The notes below the pieces were generated by a model that was given only the letters and a program-made list of their open reading frames with translations, was not told where the DNA came from and ran no database searches. The position numbers and the translations under genes were made by a program. 64,000 bases of DNA, taken from contig NZ_JAHDIG010000003.1 of the NCBI RefSeq assembly GCF_020630935.1, forward strand, positions 13,634 through 77,633. The letters run 5' to 3'. This DNA comes from Bernardetia sp. (GTDB lineage Bacteria > Bacteroidota > Bacteroidia > Cytophagales > Bernardetiaceae). Within the stretch, counting starts at the first letter, position 1. Every line of letters starts with the position of its first letter. Positions 1 through 9,892 of the stretch are shown here, one piece after another.

Positions 1-295
1 CTGATGCTAATTCTTGTTCTTCTACTAGTACAGGCATTACGATTACTGTCAATCCTTTACCCACAGCTACTTTATCAGCCTCTCAAACCACAATTTGTGA
101 TGGAGAATCTATTACTTTTACTGCCAGTGGAGGCACCAACTATGATTTTAGAATAGATGGAAGTTCTGTACAAAATGGTTCTCTAACTACGTTTACAAGT
201 TCACTTCTTAGTAATGGTCAAGTAGTTGATGTTGTAGTAACTGATGCTAATTCTTGTTCTTCTACTAGTACAGGCATTACGATTACTGTCAATCC
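1..295 (+). repeat. tandem 240-bp coding repeat (two partial units)
   Basis: Bases 1-55 recur unchanged at 241-295, which gives an exact 240-bp (80-codon) period inside the surface-protein frame. The window starts within the array, so the number of upstream units cannot be known. The perfect identity of the 55-bp stretch, including synonymous positions, implies recent duplication or gene conversion. Confidence 0.9.
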
Positions 296-3200
296 AATTC
301 CAGACGTAACTGCAACATTTTCTACGCCAATATGTAGTGGAACAGAAACAGACATTGCTTTAAGTAGTGTTGTGGCAGGAACAAATTTTTCTTGGACGGT
401 AGTTTCAACAGGTTCTGTATCTGGACAAAGTGCAGGAAGTGGAAGCTTAATAATACAAACCTTATCAGGAAGTGGAACAGTAATTTATACCATCACTCCA
501 GAAGCAAATGGCTGTGTTGGAAATTCAAGAGATGTAGTCGTTACAGTTGATACAGAAGCTCCAACTATTACATCATCTTTCCCTTCTCAAACAGTAGTTC
601 CAAATCAAGGATGTACGTTTGAAAATAGTTCAAGTAGCAATAATTATATTGATGATAATGAAATATTAACTGACCACACTACCGACAACTGTAGTGTTAT
701 GTCAATAGAATATGTATTTACAGGTGCAACAACAGGAACTGTAAACACACTAGAAAATCAAATTTTTAATGAAGGTGAAACTACCGTAACATGGGTAGCT
801 ATTGATGCTGCAGGTAACTCTTCTCTTACTAGCTCATTTACAGTTACTGTAATAGATAGCAATGAGCCTCCTGTCTTAACACCAATGCAAAACTTTACTA
901 GAAATACAGATGCTACCAACTGTTTCTATACAAACAGAACGACTAATACAACACAACGTATTCCAGATGGTAGAGCAACAGATAATTGTGGTGTAGCTTC
1001 CTATCGTTATCTTTTGAGTGGAGCAACGCTTGGAGATGTTTCTTCTTTAGAGGCAATACGATTCAATATTGGTGTTACTAATGTAAGTTGGACAGCAACG
1101 GATAGAAATGGAAATACTTCTTCTCCAAATCAGTTTACCATTACAATTGAAGATGCTCAAGCTCCAACTATCGAAGCTCCTCAAGACATCACATTACCTG
1201 CTGATTTATATGCTTGTGTGGCTACTAGAGATAGTCTAAATATTGGAATGCCAATCGTTTCAGATAATTGCTTATTCAGAGTATTCAACGATGCGCCAGT
1301 GCAGTTACCACTTGGAGAAACCGTTGTTGTTTGGACAGCCATAGATTCTGCTGGCAATACTTCTACGGATGAGCAAATTGTTATCATAGAACCACAGTTT
1401 TATGTTGCTCCTTCCGATTCACTTATTTTAGTAGAAATATATAATGAAATGGGAGGGCAAAACTGGAATCGTCCTTGGAATTTGGAAGAGCCTGTGGCTA
1501 CTTGGACTGGACTTGGCGTAGATTGTAGAGGCATAACTTCTATAAACCTTTCAAACAATAATTTAATTGGAACACTTCCTAATTCAGTATTAAATTTGGA
1601 AAGAAGACGAGAAAGTGATTTTGCCTTGAATATTGGAGGTAATAAATTAAATTTTGCTTCAGCAGAGAATTTTGTAGGAGCGATTTCTAATTTTACATAC
1701 TATCCACAAGACAAAATTTACAATAGCCGTACTGAAACTGTTAGGCAGTCAGAATCCATAACACTTACTTCTGAAACAGAAGGAAGATTTAATCAATATC
1801 AATGGTATAAAGACCAAAACTTGATTGCTGGAGCAACTAATGCAACACTTGAAATTACAAGTGCAGTTCCTTCTGATGCAGGCGTTTATGTATGTCAGAT
1901 AACAAATACAGTTGCTACAGCACTTACTTTAGAGAGAAGACCAATTACTTTAGAAGTTGGAGGTTTCATAAACTCAACAGACTCACTGGCTTTGGTCAGA
2001 ATCTTTGAAGACACAGGAGGCTCTACTACTTGGACGCAAATTTGGGATTTGACACAACCTGTGGCTACATGGCAAGGCGTTACAATAGTCGGAGACAAGG
2101 TTAGAGAGTTAGATTTATCTTCTCGTAATTTAACAGGAACTCTTCCAGATGTTTTTGATGCAGAACTGTTCTTAGAGCTTCGTTATTTGAGTTTCTTTGA
2201 TAATGAGTTAGAAGGAGAAATTCCATCTTCTCTTGGTGATATAACAACACTCACGTATTTAGACTTAGATAAAAATAATTTTGAAGGAGCTATTCCAGCT
2301 TCTTTTGGAAATCTTACCAACCTTCAATCATTATGGCTTTCAAGAAATAATCTTACCGAATTGCCTAATGAAATAGGAAATCTACAAAACTTGAGAACAC
2401 TGTATTTGAATGACAATAATTTTGCGTCTCTTCCAGAAACGATAGGAAATTTGAGTGAGCTTTTAGTTTTGAATGTAAGTGACAATGAGCTTTCAGAGTT
2501 GCCAAACGCTCTAACAAATCTTACGAAATTACAAGAGTTTTATGCTAATCGAAATTTTATTGCTTTGATTCCATCAGATATTAGAAATATATTGAACTTG
2601 CGTACTTTTGAAATGAATGCTAACAATCTACAAAATCTACCAAGTGGATTATTAGAACTTTCTAATCTATCTACGTTTAGAGTTGCTGAAAATGAACTAG
2701 AGTTTGATGATTTACTGCCTTTTGTTAGTCGTTATTCAATATTTGATTATGCACCACAAGCTCCTATTGGAGAAGAAGAAGAAGTTTTAGCAGTCCTCAA
2801 CTCATCTGTTTCATTTACTGTTCCGACAGAAGGAAATGGAAATGTTTATCAATGGCTCAGAGATGGAAATTCTGTTGCTTCTACTCAAAACTTTACAATT
2901 AATAGCGTGAAAAATGAAGATATTGGAGTATATACAGCATTAATTACAAATTCTAGCTTACCAAATCTGACCTTGCAACGCCGTTCTGTAACACTTAATG
3001 TAGAATGTCAAGATGGCTTGAGCTTACAAATTGAAGAACCAACAGAAGCTATATTTTGTGAAGGACAACCTTTTGGTTTGAAGTTGGAGATAGATGAAGC
3101 CTTTGATAATGCTAGACAAATTCGTTGGAAAAAAGATGGTATTGTCTTGGCATTTGCAGATGAGAGAGCCTATACAGTTACAAGTGCAGGAGCATATACA

Positions 3201-3764
3201 GCCGAAGTCTTGACAACAGATGGGTGTACAATTCTTTCCAATACCATAGAAATAACAGTTTTACCTCAACCAGAAATTAGCATTGAGCTAGTAAATGAGG
3301 AAGTCTTTACAAGTACGGTAAGTAGCCAAGAAACTGTAACTTATCAGTGGTTGAAAGATGGAGTAATCATTGAAAATGCTACTGAAAATACATATACTCC
3401 AACAGAAACTGGAGAATATAGTTTGCTCGTCAGAACAGCAACAGGTTGTACTTCAGTCTCTGAAACAATTATCTTTACTCAAACAATTACTGGTGTTGAA
3501 GAACCAATAGAGCTAAGAAATTTGAATATTTTCCCAAATCCTAATAATGGAAAATTCTTTATAGATTTTGGAACAAATACGCCAAATGGAGAACCTATTT
3601 TCACACTTATAGATGCTATTGGCAGAAAAATAGCTTTGAAAACTAAGCGTATTTCTTCAACTCAATACCAAGTAGAGACTACGAATCTGACTGGTGGAAT
3701 ATATTATTTACAAATTCAGACAGAAGATGGGTTTGCTCTAAGAAAGTTCGTTATTGAGGAGTAA
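3..3764 (+). CDS. giant modular T9SS-exported surface protein, 5' truncated
   Basis: The frame is open from base 3 and has no start in the window, so this is the 3' part of a longer gene; the GTG at 372 is only an internal codon. Bases 3-320 carry tandem 80-residue, Cys-containing units (period 240 bp). Next come about three hyalin-repeat (HYR)-like domains (about 550-1390) with the recurring pattern D-A-A/S-G-N near their ends. After these are plant-type leucine-rich repeats (about 1410-1600 and 1970-2740) and Ig-like modules (about 1740-1950, 2780-3000 and 3000-3480). The C-terminus (about 3510-3764) has a T9SS type A sorting domain: an N-I-F-P-N-P-N-N-G-K start, a G-G-I-Y-Y-L-Q-I motif and a basic end. 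Known for such proteins: export through the outer membrane and attachment to the surface. Adhesion or ligand binding is inferred; no catalytic domain is visible. Confidence 0.85.
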   Translation, partial: DANSCSSTSTGITITVNPLPTATLSASQTTICDGESITFTASGGTNYDFRIDGSSVQNGSLTTFTSSLLSNGQVVDVVVTDANSCSSTSTGITITVNPIPDVTATFSTPICSGTETDIALSSVVAGTNFSWTVVSTGSVSGQSAGSGSLIIQTLSGSGTVIYTITPEANGCVGNSRDVVVTVDTEAPTITSSFPSQTVVPNQGCTFENSSSSNNYIDDNEILTDHTTDNCSVMSIEYVFTGATTGTVNTLENQIFNEGETTVTWVAIDAAGNSSLTSSFTVTVIDSNEPPVLTPMQNFTRNTDATNCFYTNRTTNTTQRIPDGRATDNCGVASYRYLLSGATLGDVSSLEAIRFNIGVTNVSWTATDRNGNTSSPNQFTITIEDAQAPTIEAPQDITLPADLYACVATRDSLNIGMPIVSDNCLFRVFNDAPVQLPLGETVVVWTAIDSAGNTSTDEQIVIIEPQFYVAPSDSLILVEIYNEMGGQNWNRPWNLEEPVATWTGLGVDCRGITSINLSNNNLIGTLPNSVLNLERRRESDFALNIGGNKLNFASAENFVGAISNFTYYPQDKIYNSRTETVRQSESITLTSETEGRFNQYQWYKDQNLIAGATNATLEITSAVPSDAGVYVCQITNTVATALTLERRPITLEVGGFINSTDSLALVRIFEDTGGSTTWTQIWDLTQPVATWQGVTIVGDKVRELDLSSRNLTGTLPDVFDAELFLELRYLSFFDNELEGEIPSSLGDITTLTYLDLDKNNFEGAIPASFGNLTNLQSLWLSRNNLTELPNEIGNLQNLRTLYLNDNNFASLPETIGNLSELLVLNVSDNELSELPNALTNLTKLQEFYANRNFIALIPSDIRNILNLRTFEMNANNLQNLPSGLLELSNLSTFRVAENELEFDDLLPFVSRYSIFDYAPQAPIGEEEEVLAVLNSSVSFTVPTEGNGNVYQWLRDGNSVASTQNFTINSVKNEDIGVYTALITNSSLPNLTLQRRSVTLNVECQDGLSLQIEEPTEAIFCEGQPFGLKLEIDEAFDNARQIRWKKDGIVLAFADERAYTVTSAGAYTAEVLTTDGCTILSNTIEITVLPQPEISIELVNEEVFTSTVSSQETVTYQWLKDGVIIENATENTYTPTETGEYSLLVRTATGCTSVSETIIFTQTITGVEEPIELRNLNIFPNPNNGKFFIDFGTNTPNGEPIFTLIDAIGRKIALKTKRISSTQYQVETTNLTGGIYYLQIQTEDGFALRKFVIEE

Positions 3765-3800
3765 AGTGTAGTATTTTTTGTAAACATTACATCAAAATAA

Positions 3801-3838
3801 AAAACTTCCTAGTTCTATTCAGAATTAGGAAGTTTTTT
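3801..3838. terminator. bidirectional rho-independent terminator
   Basis: A near-perfect inverted repeat (AACTTCCTA ... TAGGAAGTT, with an inner TTCT/AGAA pair) has an A-tract on the left and a T-tract on the right. It lies between the convergent 3' ends of the surface-protein gene and the aldo/keto reductase gene, so it can serve both. Confidence 0.85.
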
Positions 3839-3862
3839 ATTGAGTTAGGATTAGACTTTTTG

Positions 3863-4888
3863 TTAACGAATGATTTTATCTTTTTTCTCTCCAAAAACAA
3901 GATTTTGAACATTATCAGAAGACAAGAATTTATGAGGAAACCCTAAATCTATTTCACTTGCTTTATCTAGTGCTTCCAAATTTTCAGATGAAAGTGTTAC
4001 GTTTAGACAACCTAAGCAGTCTTCTAACTGATGCACTTTTTTACTTCCCAAAATGGGAATAACTTGTGAATCTTGAGCTTTCAGCCAAGCTAGTGATACC
4101 TGTGCTGCCGAAACGCCCAAGCTATCAGCAATTTCTACTACCTTTTTGGCAATGTTGAGATTGTGTTTGTTGTATTTTTTACTTTCAGAAGACAGGCGAC
4201 CTCCCTCTATCATTTTGTCATTGTATTTTCCTGTCAAAATTCCAGAACCTAAAGGACTCCAAGGCGTAATCGCCATTCCAAAATCTTTTGCCATCGGAAC
4301 TAAATCACGTTCTACAGTGCGTTCTATCAAGCTCCACTCAATTTGCAAACCTACAAACTGCGACCAGCCTCTAAAATGAGCAAGCGTATTTGCTTTAGAA
4401 ACTACCCAAGCAGGTGTATCTGAAATACCGATATAATGTACCTTTCCACTACTGACAAGGTCGTTAAGTCCACGCATCATTTCCTCTTCTTGCGTCGTGC
4501 CGTCCCACATATGCACCCATAGCAAGTCAATATACTCTGTATTTAGGCGTTTGAGACTATGTTCTACTGAGCGCATCATATTCTTACGATGATTTCCTGC
4601 TGCATTAGGGTCTTTGGGGTTGTCGTAAAGCGTGTATTTTGTAGCTAATACAAAATAATCTCTATCGGAATGAATAAACTCGCCTACATATTTTTCACTT
4701 GTTCCCTCTGTATAGCGATTGGCTGTATCTAAAAAATTACCCCCAGCATTGGTAAAGGTATCGAATAATTTTTTACTGGTTTCTTTATCTGCACCTGTTC
4801 CCCATTCTTCGCCGAAGGTCATTGTTCCTAGGCAAAGTTCTGAAACACGCAATCCACTTTTTCCAAAAAGTTTGTAGTTCATTGTCAT
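3863..4888 (-). CDS. aldo/keto reductase
   Basis: NAD(P)H-dependent oxidoreductase with the (beta/alpha)8 aldo-keto reductase fold, 341 aa, normal for the family. The catalytic tetrad is visible: D54 and Y59 in D-T-A-N-R-Y, K84 in A-T-K-Y and H126 in W-V-H-M-W. The late S-P-L-G-S-G-x-L-T-G-K-Y stretch is typical of the YajO/Tas-like subgroup. The substrate cannot be told from sequence. The product may start at M1 or M3 (two ATGs six bases apart). It is a single minus-strand gene, convergent with the surface-protein gene and separated from the downstream end of the AAA+ gene by about 60 bp. Confidence 0.93.
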   Translation of the reverse strand: MTMNYKLFGKSGLRVSELCLGTMTFGEEWGTGADKETSKKLFDTFTNAGGNFLDTANRYTEGTSEKYVGEFIHSDRDYFVLATKYTLYDNPKDPNAAGNHRKNMMRSVEHSLKRLNTEYIDLLWVHMWDGTTQEEEMMRGLNDLVSSGKVHYIGISDTPAWVVSKANTLAHFRGWSQFVGLQIEWSLIERTVERDLVPMAKDFGMAITPWSPLGSGILTGKYNDKMIEGGRLSSESKKYNKHNLNIAKKVVEIADSLGVSAAQVSLAWLKAQDSQVIPILGSKKVHQLEDCLGCLNVTLSSENLEALDKASEIDLGFPHKFLSSDNVQNLVFGEKKDKIIR

Positions 4889-4945
4889 GAGTTAGTTTTA
4901 TAATTACAAAATTTATGTTCTGTGTGCCACAAAGGAATAAGTATT

Positions 4946-6469
4946 TTAATAATCTTCAAATTCATCATCATCATCGTCAGATTCAGGCATGGAGAACATA
5001 GAGCTAAATAAATCTTTAAATACCATTCCGTTTGCCAATACATTTTTATTAAGAGCTGAATATTCTGCTAATCCGTGTAATAGAAACTCCATCAAAAATA
5101 GCTTTTCATCGTCTTTTGCTTTTGGATGTTTCTTGGTTACAATTTTTTCTAATAAAGGAACTTGTTTGAGTTGTTTTTCATATTCTTCCTGTGAAGCATC
5201 ATTCATAATATCGACGGTGTTTCCATCGCCAAACCATTTGAGCATCATATAATACAAGCTATCTTCCTTTAGTTTCTTTTGTTTTTCGGGGTCTGGAAAA
5301 AACTGCAAAAATTGCTCACGAATAGATTTATTTATCAGACTTTCAGCCACAATTCCTGCTCCTTCTTGTTCTCCTTCATAAACAAGTTCTATTTTTCCTG
5401 CAATAGCTGGGACAACACCTCTAAAATCACTCATTCTGACAGATGTAGATTTTTCATTGTTGATGAGCATTCTACGCTCGGCAGCTGAAACCAAATTTTC
5501 ATACGCCGAAATTGTTAGGCGAGCTGAAACACCACTTTTTTCATCTACGTATTCGCTATCTCTTGCTACAAAAGAAATCTGCTCAACCAAATCTGTTGCT
5601 ATTTCTCCTACTTTTACTTTTTCTTTTTGAGCTTCTGCCAAGCTAGATTCTTGGTGTGTAATTTTCTTACTAATTTCTAAAGTTGTTGGATAATGAGTAA
5701 TAATTTGACTTCCAATTCTATCTTTCAGAGGAGTTACAATGCTTCCACGATTGGTATAATCTTCTGGGTTGGCAGTAAAGACGAATTGAATATCTAAAGG
5801 CAATCGCAATTTGAAACCACGAATCTGAATATCACCTTCTTGTAGAATATTAAAAAGTGCGACTTGTATGCGAGCTTGAAGGTCTGGAAGTTCATTGATA
5901 ACAAAAATACAGCGATGTGAGCGTGGAATAAGACCAAAGTTAATAACTCTCTCATCTGAATAATTGAGTTTTAAATTTGCTGCACGAATCGGATCTACAT
6001 CGCCTATCAAATCTGAAACGGTTACATCTGGAGTGGCTAATTTTTCTGTATAACGCTCATTTCTATGTAGCCATTCAATTTCTGTGCTATCGCCTTTTTC
6101 TGTAATCAAATCTTTGGCAAAGCGAGAAAGAGGAGCAAGTGGGTCATCGTTGAGTTCAGAGCCTTTCAGTACTGGAATATACTCATCTAAAAGCCCTACC
6201 ATAAGGCGAGCAATTCTTGTTTTTGCTTGTCCACGAAGTCCCAAAAGGTTAATATTGTGGCGAGAAAGTATAGCTCTTTCTATATCTGGAATAACTGTTT
6301 GTTCGTAGCCATAAATTCCTTCAAATGGATTACCCTTCTTCTGTAAGCTATGGATAAGGTTATCTCTTAATTCTTCTTTGATAGATTTAGGCTGATAGCC
6401 TACCTTTTTGAGGTCTTGAATCGTTTTGAGTTCTAAAAGTTGGGTGCTTTTAAGTTGGTGGTAGTTCAT
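4946..6469 (-). CDS. MoxR/magnesium-chelatase-like AAA+ ATPase
   Basis: AAA+ ATPase related to the ChlI/BchI subunit of Mg-chelatase and to MoxR chaperones. Key parts, numbered from the longer start at 6559, are Walker A G-L-R-G-Q-A-K-T-R (107-115), a Walker B position reading I-F-V-I-N-E (218-223), sensor 1 F-T-A-N-P-E (261-266) and a D-R-I-G arginine-finger region (280-283). No integrin-I domain is attached. I prefer the ATG at 6469, because the frame extends to 6559 but a terminator hairpin at 6565-6594 sits right before that longer start. The C-terminus is strongly acidic (D-D-D-D-D-E-F-E-D-Y). Family members usually remodel protein complexes with a VWA partner; no VWA gene is adjacent here. 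Tetrapyrrole metal insertion is unlikely without ChlD/ChlH. Confidence 0.8.
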   Translation of the reverse strand: MNYHQLKSTQLLELKTIQDLKKVGYQPKSIKEELRDNLIHSLQKKGNPFEGIYGYEQTVIPDIERAILSRHNINLLGLRGQAKTRIARLMVGLLDEYIPVLKGSELNDDPLAPLSRFAKDLITEKGDSTEIEWLHRNERYTEKLATPDVTVSDLIGDVDPIRAANLKLNYSDERVINFGLIPRSHRCIFVINELPDLQARIQVALFNILQEGDIQIRGFKLRLPLDIQFVFTANPEDYTNRGSIVTPLKDRIGSQIITHYPTTLEISKKITHQESSLAEAQKEKVKVGEIATDLVEQISFVARDSEYVDEKSGVSARLTISAYENLVSAAERRMLINNEKSTSVRMSDFRGVVPAIAGKIELVYEGEQEGAGIVAESLINKSIREQFLQFFPDPEKQKKLKEDSLYYMMLKWFGDGNTVDIMNDASQEEYEKQLKQVPLLEKIVTKKHPKAKDDEKLFLMEFLLHGLAEYSALNKNVLANGMVFKDLFSSMFSMPESDDDDDEFEDY

Positions 6470-6564
6470 AAAGTTGTATAGAAAAGTCTTGTAATAATTT
6501 CTTGTCTTCAAACTCTTAGAACTACTTGCTATAAAAATAGTTTTGATAATATCTTTCAATAAAA

Positions 6565-6594
6565 AAACCTATCAAAAATTAATTTGATAGGTTT
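6565..6594 (-). terminator. rho-independent terminator after the 6618-7466 gene
   Basis: Perfect 12-bp stem (AAACCTATCAAA / TTTGATAGGTTT) with a short loop and, on the minus strand, a run of T after the stem. It lies just downstream of the minus-strand gene ending at 6618 and upstream of the AAA+ ATPase gene. Confidence 0.8.
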
Positions 6595-6617
6595 TTATTT
6601 TTATAAAATTTTTACGA

Positions 6618-7466
6618 CTACTTTATAAAACCACTACGGATTCCGTTTAAGAGTGCGCTAAGCTCGTTAGCGTGCTTATCGCTCATTTTGTAAGTAGTTT
6701 TACTTGTATCTATTGTTTCAGGACCATTTTCTGTAATAACAGTTTTGATTTCACCTTTTGTTGTCTCTTCTGTTACATTACGATATACTTTCTGAACTTC
6801 TTTAAGCTGTGCAATAAGAGAGTTAAACTTAGGCTGTGTTTTGTGTGCATCTAAGGCTAACAAAAGACGCTCAAGAACTATCTTCTGCTCTGCCAAACGC
6901 TCTTTCATTTCAGCATTTTTTGTTTTCTTATACATATCAGCAAGTAAGTGAGTAGATTCAATCCAACCACCTGTTACAAACAAAACACTAAGATGTTCAC
7001 GCTTTTCAGTTTGAAGTTGCTCATTGATGTCTTGTAAGTTACGAGTTGAGCTACGGATAAGTTCTTCTAAGTTATCACTATTAGAAGTAAGTTCTTTTAG
7101 TGTTTCAGCATCAAAAAACTGTCCGATGTTAAGACCATTTGCAAGCTCTTTGATTGCAGAAAGATAGTCTAATACATCTTGGTTTTTGTTGTAAATACTA
7201 GCAAAACCTAAATCTGTACCATATACACCTAGATTGAGCGCACGCTCATAACTATCTGTATATTTACTAGCAGAAGATGAATTAGCAAGCTCGCTTTTTA
7301 CATATTCTGTACCTGTTGCTTTAATAAGAGTAGTAAGCTCTAATGGGTTTGGAATTGATTCAATGATTGACTTGATAAAATCATCTTTTGGCTTCATGTT
7401 CATTGTAGCAGCAGTGCTGAACATCAAAAAAATAACGCCTACAATACCAGCATATACTTTTGTCAT
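6618..7466 (-). CDS. exported helical protein of unknown function
   Basis: 282 aa. The N-terminus (M-T-K-V-Y-A-G-I-V-G-V-I-F-L-M-F) is a hydrophobic signal peptide or anchor, so the protein is probably periplasmic. The rest is predominantly helical and charged, with heptad-like stretches around residues 120-235, and I recognise no catalytic motif. It reads like the uncharacterised helical Cytophagales proteins of similar size. It is transcribed alone, with a hairpin terminator directly after it and a 371-bp gene-free upstream region. The function is unknown; export is inferred from the N-terminus. Confidence 0.6.
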   Translation of the reverse strand: MTKVYAGIVGVIFLMFSTAATMNMKPKDDFIKSIIESIPNPLELTTLIKATGTEYVKSELANSSSASKYTDSYERALNLGVYGTDLGFASIYNKNQDVLDYLSAIKELANGLNIGQFFDAETLKELTSNSDNLEELIRSSTRNLQDINEQLQTEKREHLSVLFVTGGWIESTHLLADMYKKTKNAEMKERLAEQKIVLERLLLALDAHKTQPKFNSLIAQLKEVQKVYRNVTEETTKGEIKTVITENGPETIDTSKTTYKMSDKHANELSALLNGIRSGFIK

Positions 7467-7837
7467 AATGGCTATACGGTTTTAAAGTTTAGAATAAAGA
7501 TTATTTTTTAGAATCAACTTGTTTAATTTTAAATTCAACTCAAGTTAAATTCAAATTCATATAGAATGATTTATTGAGAATGTATTTTGATATTTTTCTA
7601 AGTAAATTCTTTGTTATTATTTAAAGGTTTACAAATACGTTACCAATTTTTTCTTTCGGCTAATAAACTACTAAAAATATGAAAGTAGATTGTCTTTTTT
7701 TACCAGCTTACTTGAAAGTTATTTGCAATAATACAACTGTCTTGCCAAATAAGTGATTTTTGTAATAATGTATGAAATATTCTTTTATAAAGCCACTAAA
7801 GAGGTAAAAAATAAGGTTTTTTCTTGCTCTGGATATA
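7467..7837. other. gene-free intergenic region
   Basis: 371 bp of very AT-rich sequence between two minus-strand genes. It holds the promoter region of the exported helical protein and the 3' flank of the SpoIIE gene. A short near-palindrome rich in TTGAATTTAA lies near 7536-7556. I see no RNA gene, no coding frame of interest and no clear promoter match. Confidence 0.5.
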
Positions 7838-9892
7838 TTAAATACCAAAGTCTAAATTACCTACTTTTACTCCCAATACAATTATATCGTCTGTTTGTTT
7901 TTGACTGGAAATTGCACTCCAAGCTGTAACTTCTTCATCCAATATTTCCTTCTGACGCTCCATTGGCTTTTGATGAATTTTGTAAAGTAGATTTTTAAAT
8001 TTCTTACTTGAAAAAATACGACCGAACTCTCCACCAAATTGGTCTTTGTAGCCATCTGAAAAGAGATAGAAAATATCATCTTTTTGAAGTTGAATTTCGT
8101 GTGTCGTAAGGTGCAAATTAGTAAGGTTTTTCTTTTTACGAATCTTACTAACACCACCCAAAGAAGCTCTATCTGCTTTTATTTCTGTAAACTCTCCATC
8201 TCTAAAAAAATACAAAGAACGGTTTGCTCCCGAATATTTCATCGTGAGTGTGTCTAAATCTATCGTACAAAAAGCGATTTCCATTCCGTCTTGACTATTA
8301 TCAGAGTGTTCGTCTTGGTGCAAAACTTTTCGTATGTCGTAATCTATTTCTTCCAAAACAAGAGCAGGCTCTATTTGTCCTCCAATAGTTACAACAGTTG
8401 TTAGTAGGTTATTACCTAGCATAGACATAAATCCACCTGGAACACCGTGTCCTGTGCAGTCTCCCACAGCAAGTGTTAGATAACGCTTTCCGTCTTTAAC
8501 AATTTCATCAAACCAATAAAAATCGCCACTTACAATATCACGAGGTTTGTAAAGAACAAAAGAGTTGGGGAAATATCTATTGAAAATACCGTGTTCGGGA
8601 AGTGTTGAACGCTGAATACGCTCAGCATAATGAATACTTGATGTAATAGACTTGTTTTGTTTCTCAATTTCTTTGAATGCCTCTCCAAGTGCATTGTTTT
8701 GCATTTCAATTTGGTCTTTTGAAAGCTCAATCTCTACTTTTTGTTCATTAATCTGTACATATTTTGATTCTATGCGTTCGTTGATAGCAGCAAGCTCCAT
8801 ATTTAATTCGTCTTGCTCTCGCATTTTGGCTTTTAGTTTATTTGCCATTTGCCCAAAACTTTGTGCTAGTTTTCCTATTTCATCATTGGTTTTGATATTT
8901 GGAACAGCCTCTAAGTTTCCTTCTCCCATTTCTTTTGCTGATGCAGTTAGTCTTAAAATAGGTTTTACTACAAAACGAGCAGCAATAAAGGCAATAAGAA
9001 TAGATAACAGTAATACCCCAATAAAAGTAATTCCTATTTTTGTACGTAAAGCATAAACAGGTTGATACACAGAATCTCTAGGAAGTGCTATCAGCAAAAT
9101 CCAATTATTTCCTGCATACGTTTCGTAACCAGACTCACGAGTATAAAAATAAATTTTGTCTTCAAAAACATGGTTTTTTTCTTGCTCGTTTTCAGAAAAG
9201 TAAGCCAGTTGTTCCATATTATGATACTTCTCTTTCAGAACTCCCTCTGGGTTGGTGCTAGAGTAGAGAATTGTGCCCTCTTTATCCAACAAATCTATAT
9301 CAGCATTTCTCATTAATGAATCGTTTGCAATAGATTCATCAAAAATGCTGTTAATCCAAGATAAATCAGCACGAGTAACAATAGTGCCGACACGTTCTCC
9401 AATATCATTTCTTACTACGGCAGCAAAGTGCATCACAGGTATTCCCAATGAAACCGATTGAGAAATGTCCATTGTAAACTCTTGTTGTCCTTGGTCTATC
9501 TTTTCCCAATAGTTGGTAAGCTCATGTACTTCTCCAACACGCAAATCACGAGAATCTGATAAACGTAAGCGCATAGGGTCAAAAAATGAGGTGCTTTCAT
9601 ACATCAACTCATTTTTAAGTTGAATTTCTTTTATACGGTCAGCTAGTTCTGCTTGATTAATAGACTGGTCTGAAAGAATGGGATCTTGTGAAAATTGCTG
9701 AATATCTGTAACTCGCTCATAAATAAAACGGTCTATGTTACTCATAGCATATTCAGACTGTTTTTCAATACGGGCTGTAATTTGTTGTTCTAAGGTCTGA
9801 CGTGATTCATAATCCACAAAAACGTAGATTACTCCTCCTGTGAAGATAACCATTGATAAACAAAACAATACAAGCTTTTTATATATATTCAT
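7838..9892 (-). CDS. Cache-HAMP-SpoIIE-type PP2C phosphatase (sensor)
   Basis: 684 aa membrane signalling protein. There is a TM helix at residues about 7-27, an extracytoplasmic double-Cache-like sensor (about 30-280), and a second TM (about 288-308). A HAMP segment follows (V-K-P-I-L-R-L-T, then T-N-D-E-I-G-K-L-A-Q-S-F), then a long coiled coil (about 365-430) and a SpoIIE PP2C phosphatase domain to the end. Phosphatase signatures include G-D-F-Y-W-F, G-D-C-T-G-H-G-V-P-G and F-S-D-G-Y-K-D-Q-F-G-G. Family role: ligand-controlled Ser/Thr dephosphorylation, usually of an anti-sigma-factor antagonist. No such partner lies nearby. It shares its C-terminal architecture, including the coiled coil leading into S-I-x-Y-A-x-R-I-Q, with the phosphatase at 23047-25209. 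Confidence 0.9.
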   Translation of the reverse strand: MNIYKKLVLFCLSMVIFTGGVIYVFVDYESRQTLEQQITARIEKQSEYAMSNIDRFIYERVTDIQQFSQDPILSDQSINQAELADRIKEIQLKNELMYESTSFFDPMRLRLSDSRDLRVGEVHELTNYWEKIDQGQQEFTMDISQSVSLGIPVMHFAAVVRNDIGERVGTIVTRADLSWINSIFDESIANDSLMRNADIDLLDKEGTILYSSTNPEGVLKEKYHNMEQLAYFSENEQEKNHVFEDKIYFYTRESGYETYAGNNWILLIALPRDSVYQPVYALRTKIGITFIGVLLLSILIAFIAARFVVKPILRLTASAKEMGEGNLEAVPNIKTNDEIGKLAQSFGQMANKLKAKMREQDELNMELAAINERIESKYVQINEQKVEIELSKDQIEMQNNALGEAFKEIEKQNKSITSSIHYAERIQRSTLPEHGIFNRYFPNSFVLYKPRDIVSGDFYWFDEIVKDGKRYLTLAVGDCTGHGVPGGFMSMLGNNLLTTVVTIGGQIEPALVLEEIDYDIRKVLHQDEHSDNSQDGMEIAFCTIDLDTLTMKYSGANRSLYFFRDGEFTEIKADRASLGGVSKIRKKKNLTNLHLTTHEIQLQKDDIFYLFSDGYKDQFGGEFGRIFSSKKFKNLLYKIHQKPMERQKEILDEEVTAWSAISSQKQTDDIIVLGVKVGNLDFGI

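Noticed and set aside
4946-6559. Start of the AAA+ gene at 6559
   Set aside because: It would begin only about 6 bp after a terminator hairpin, leaving no room for a promoter, and the first 30 residues look non-conserved.
8652-9056. 134-codon frame opposite the SpoIIE gene, and similar long antisense frames (e.g. 60711-61151)
   Set aside because: They are shadows of strongly supported genes on the other strand.
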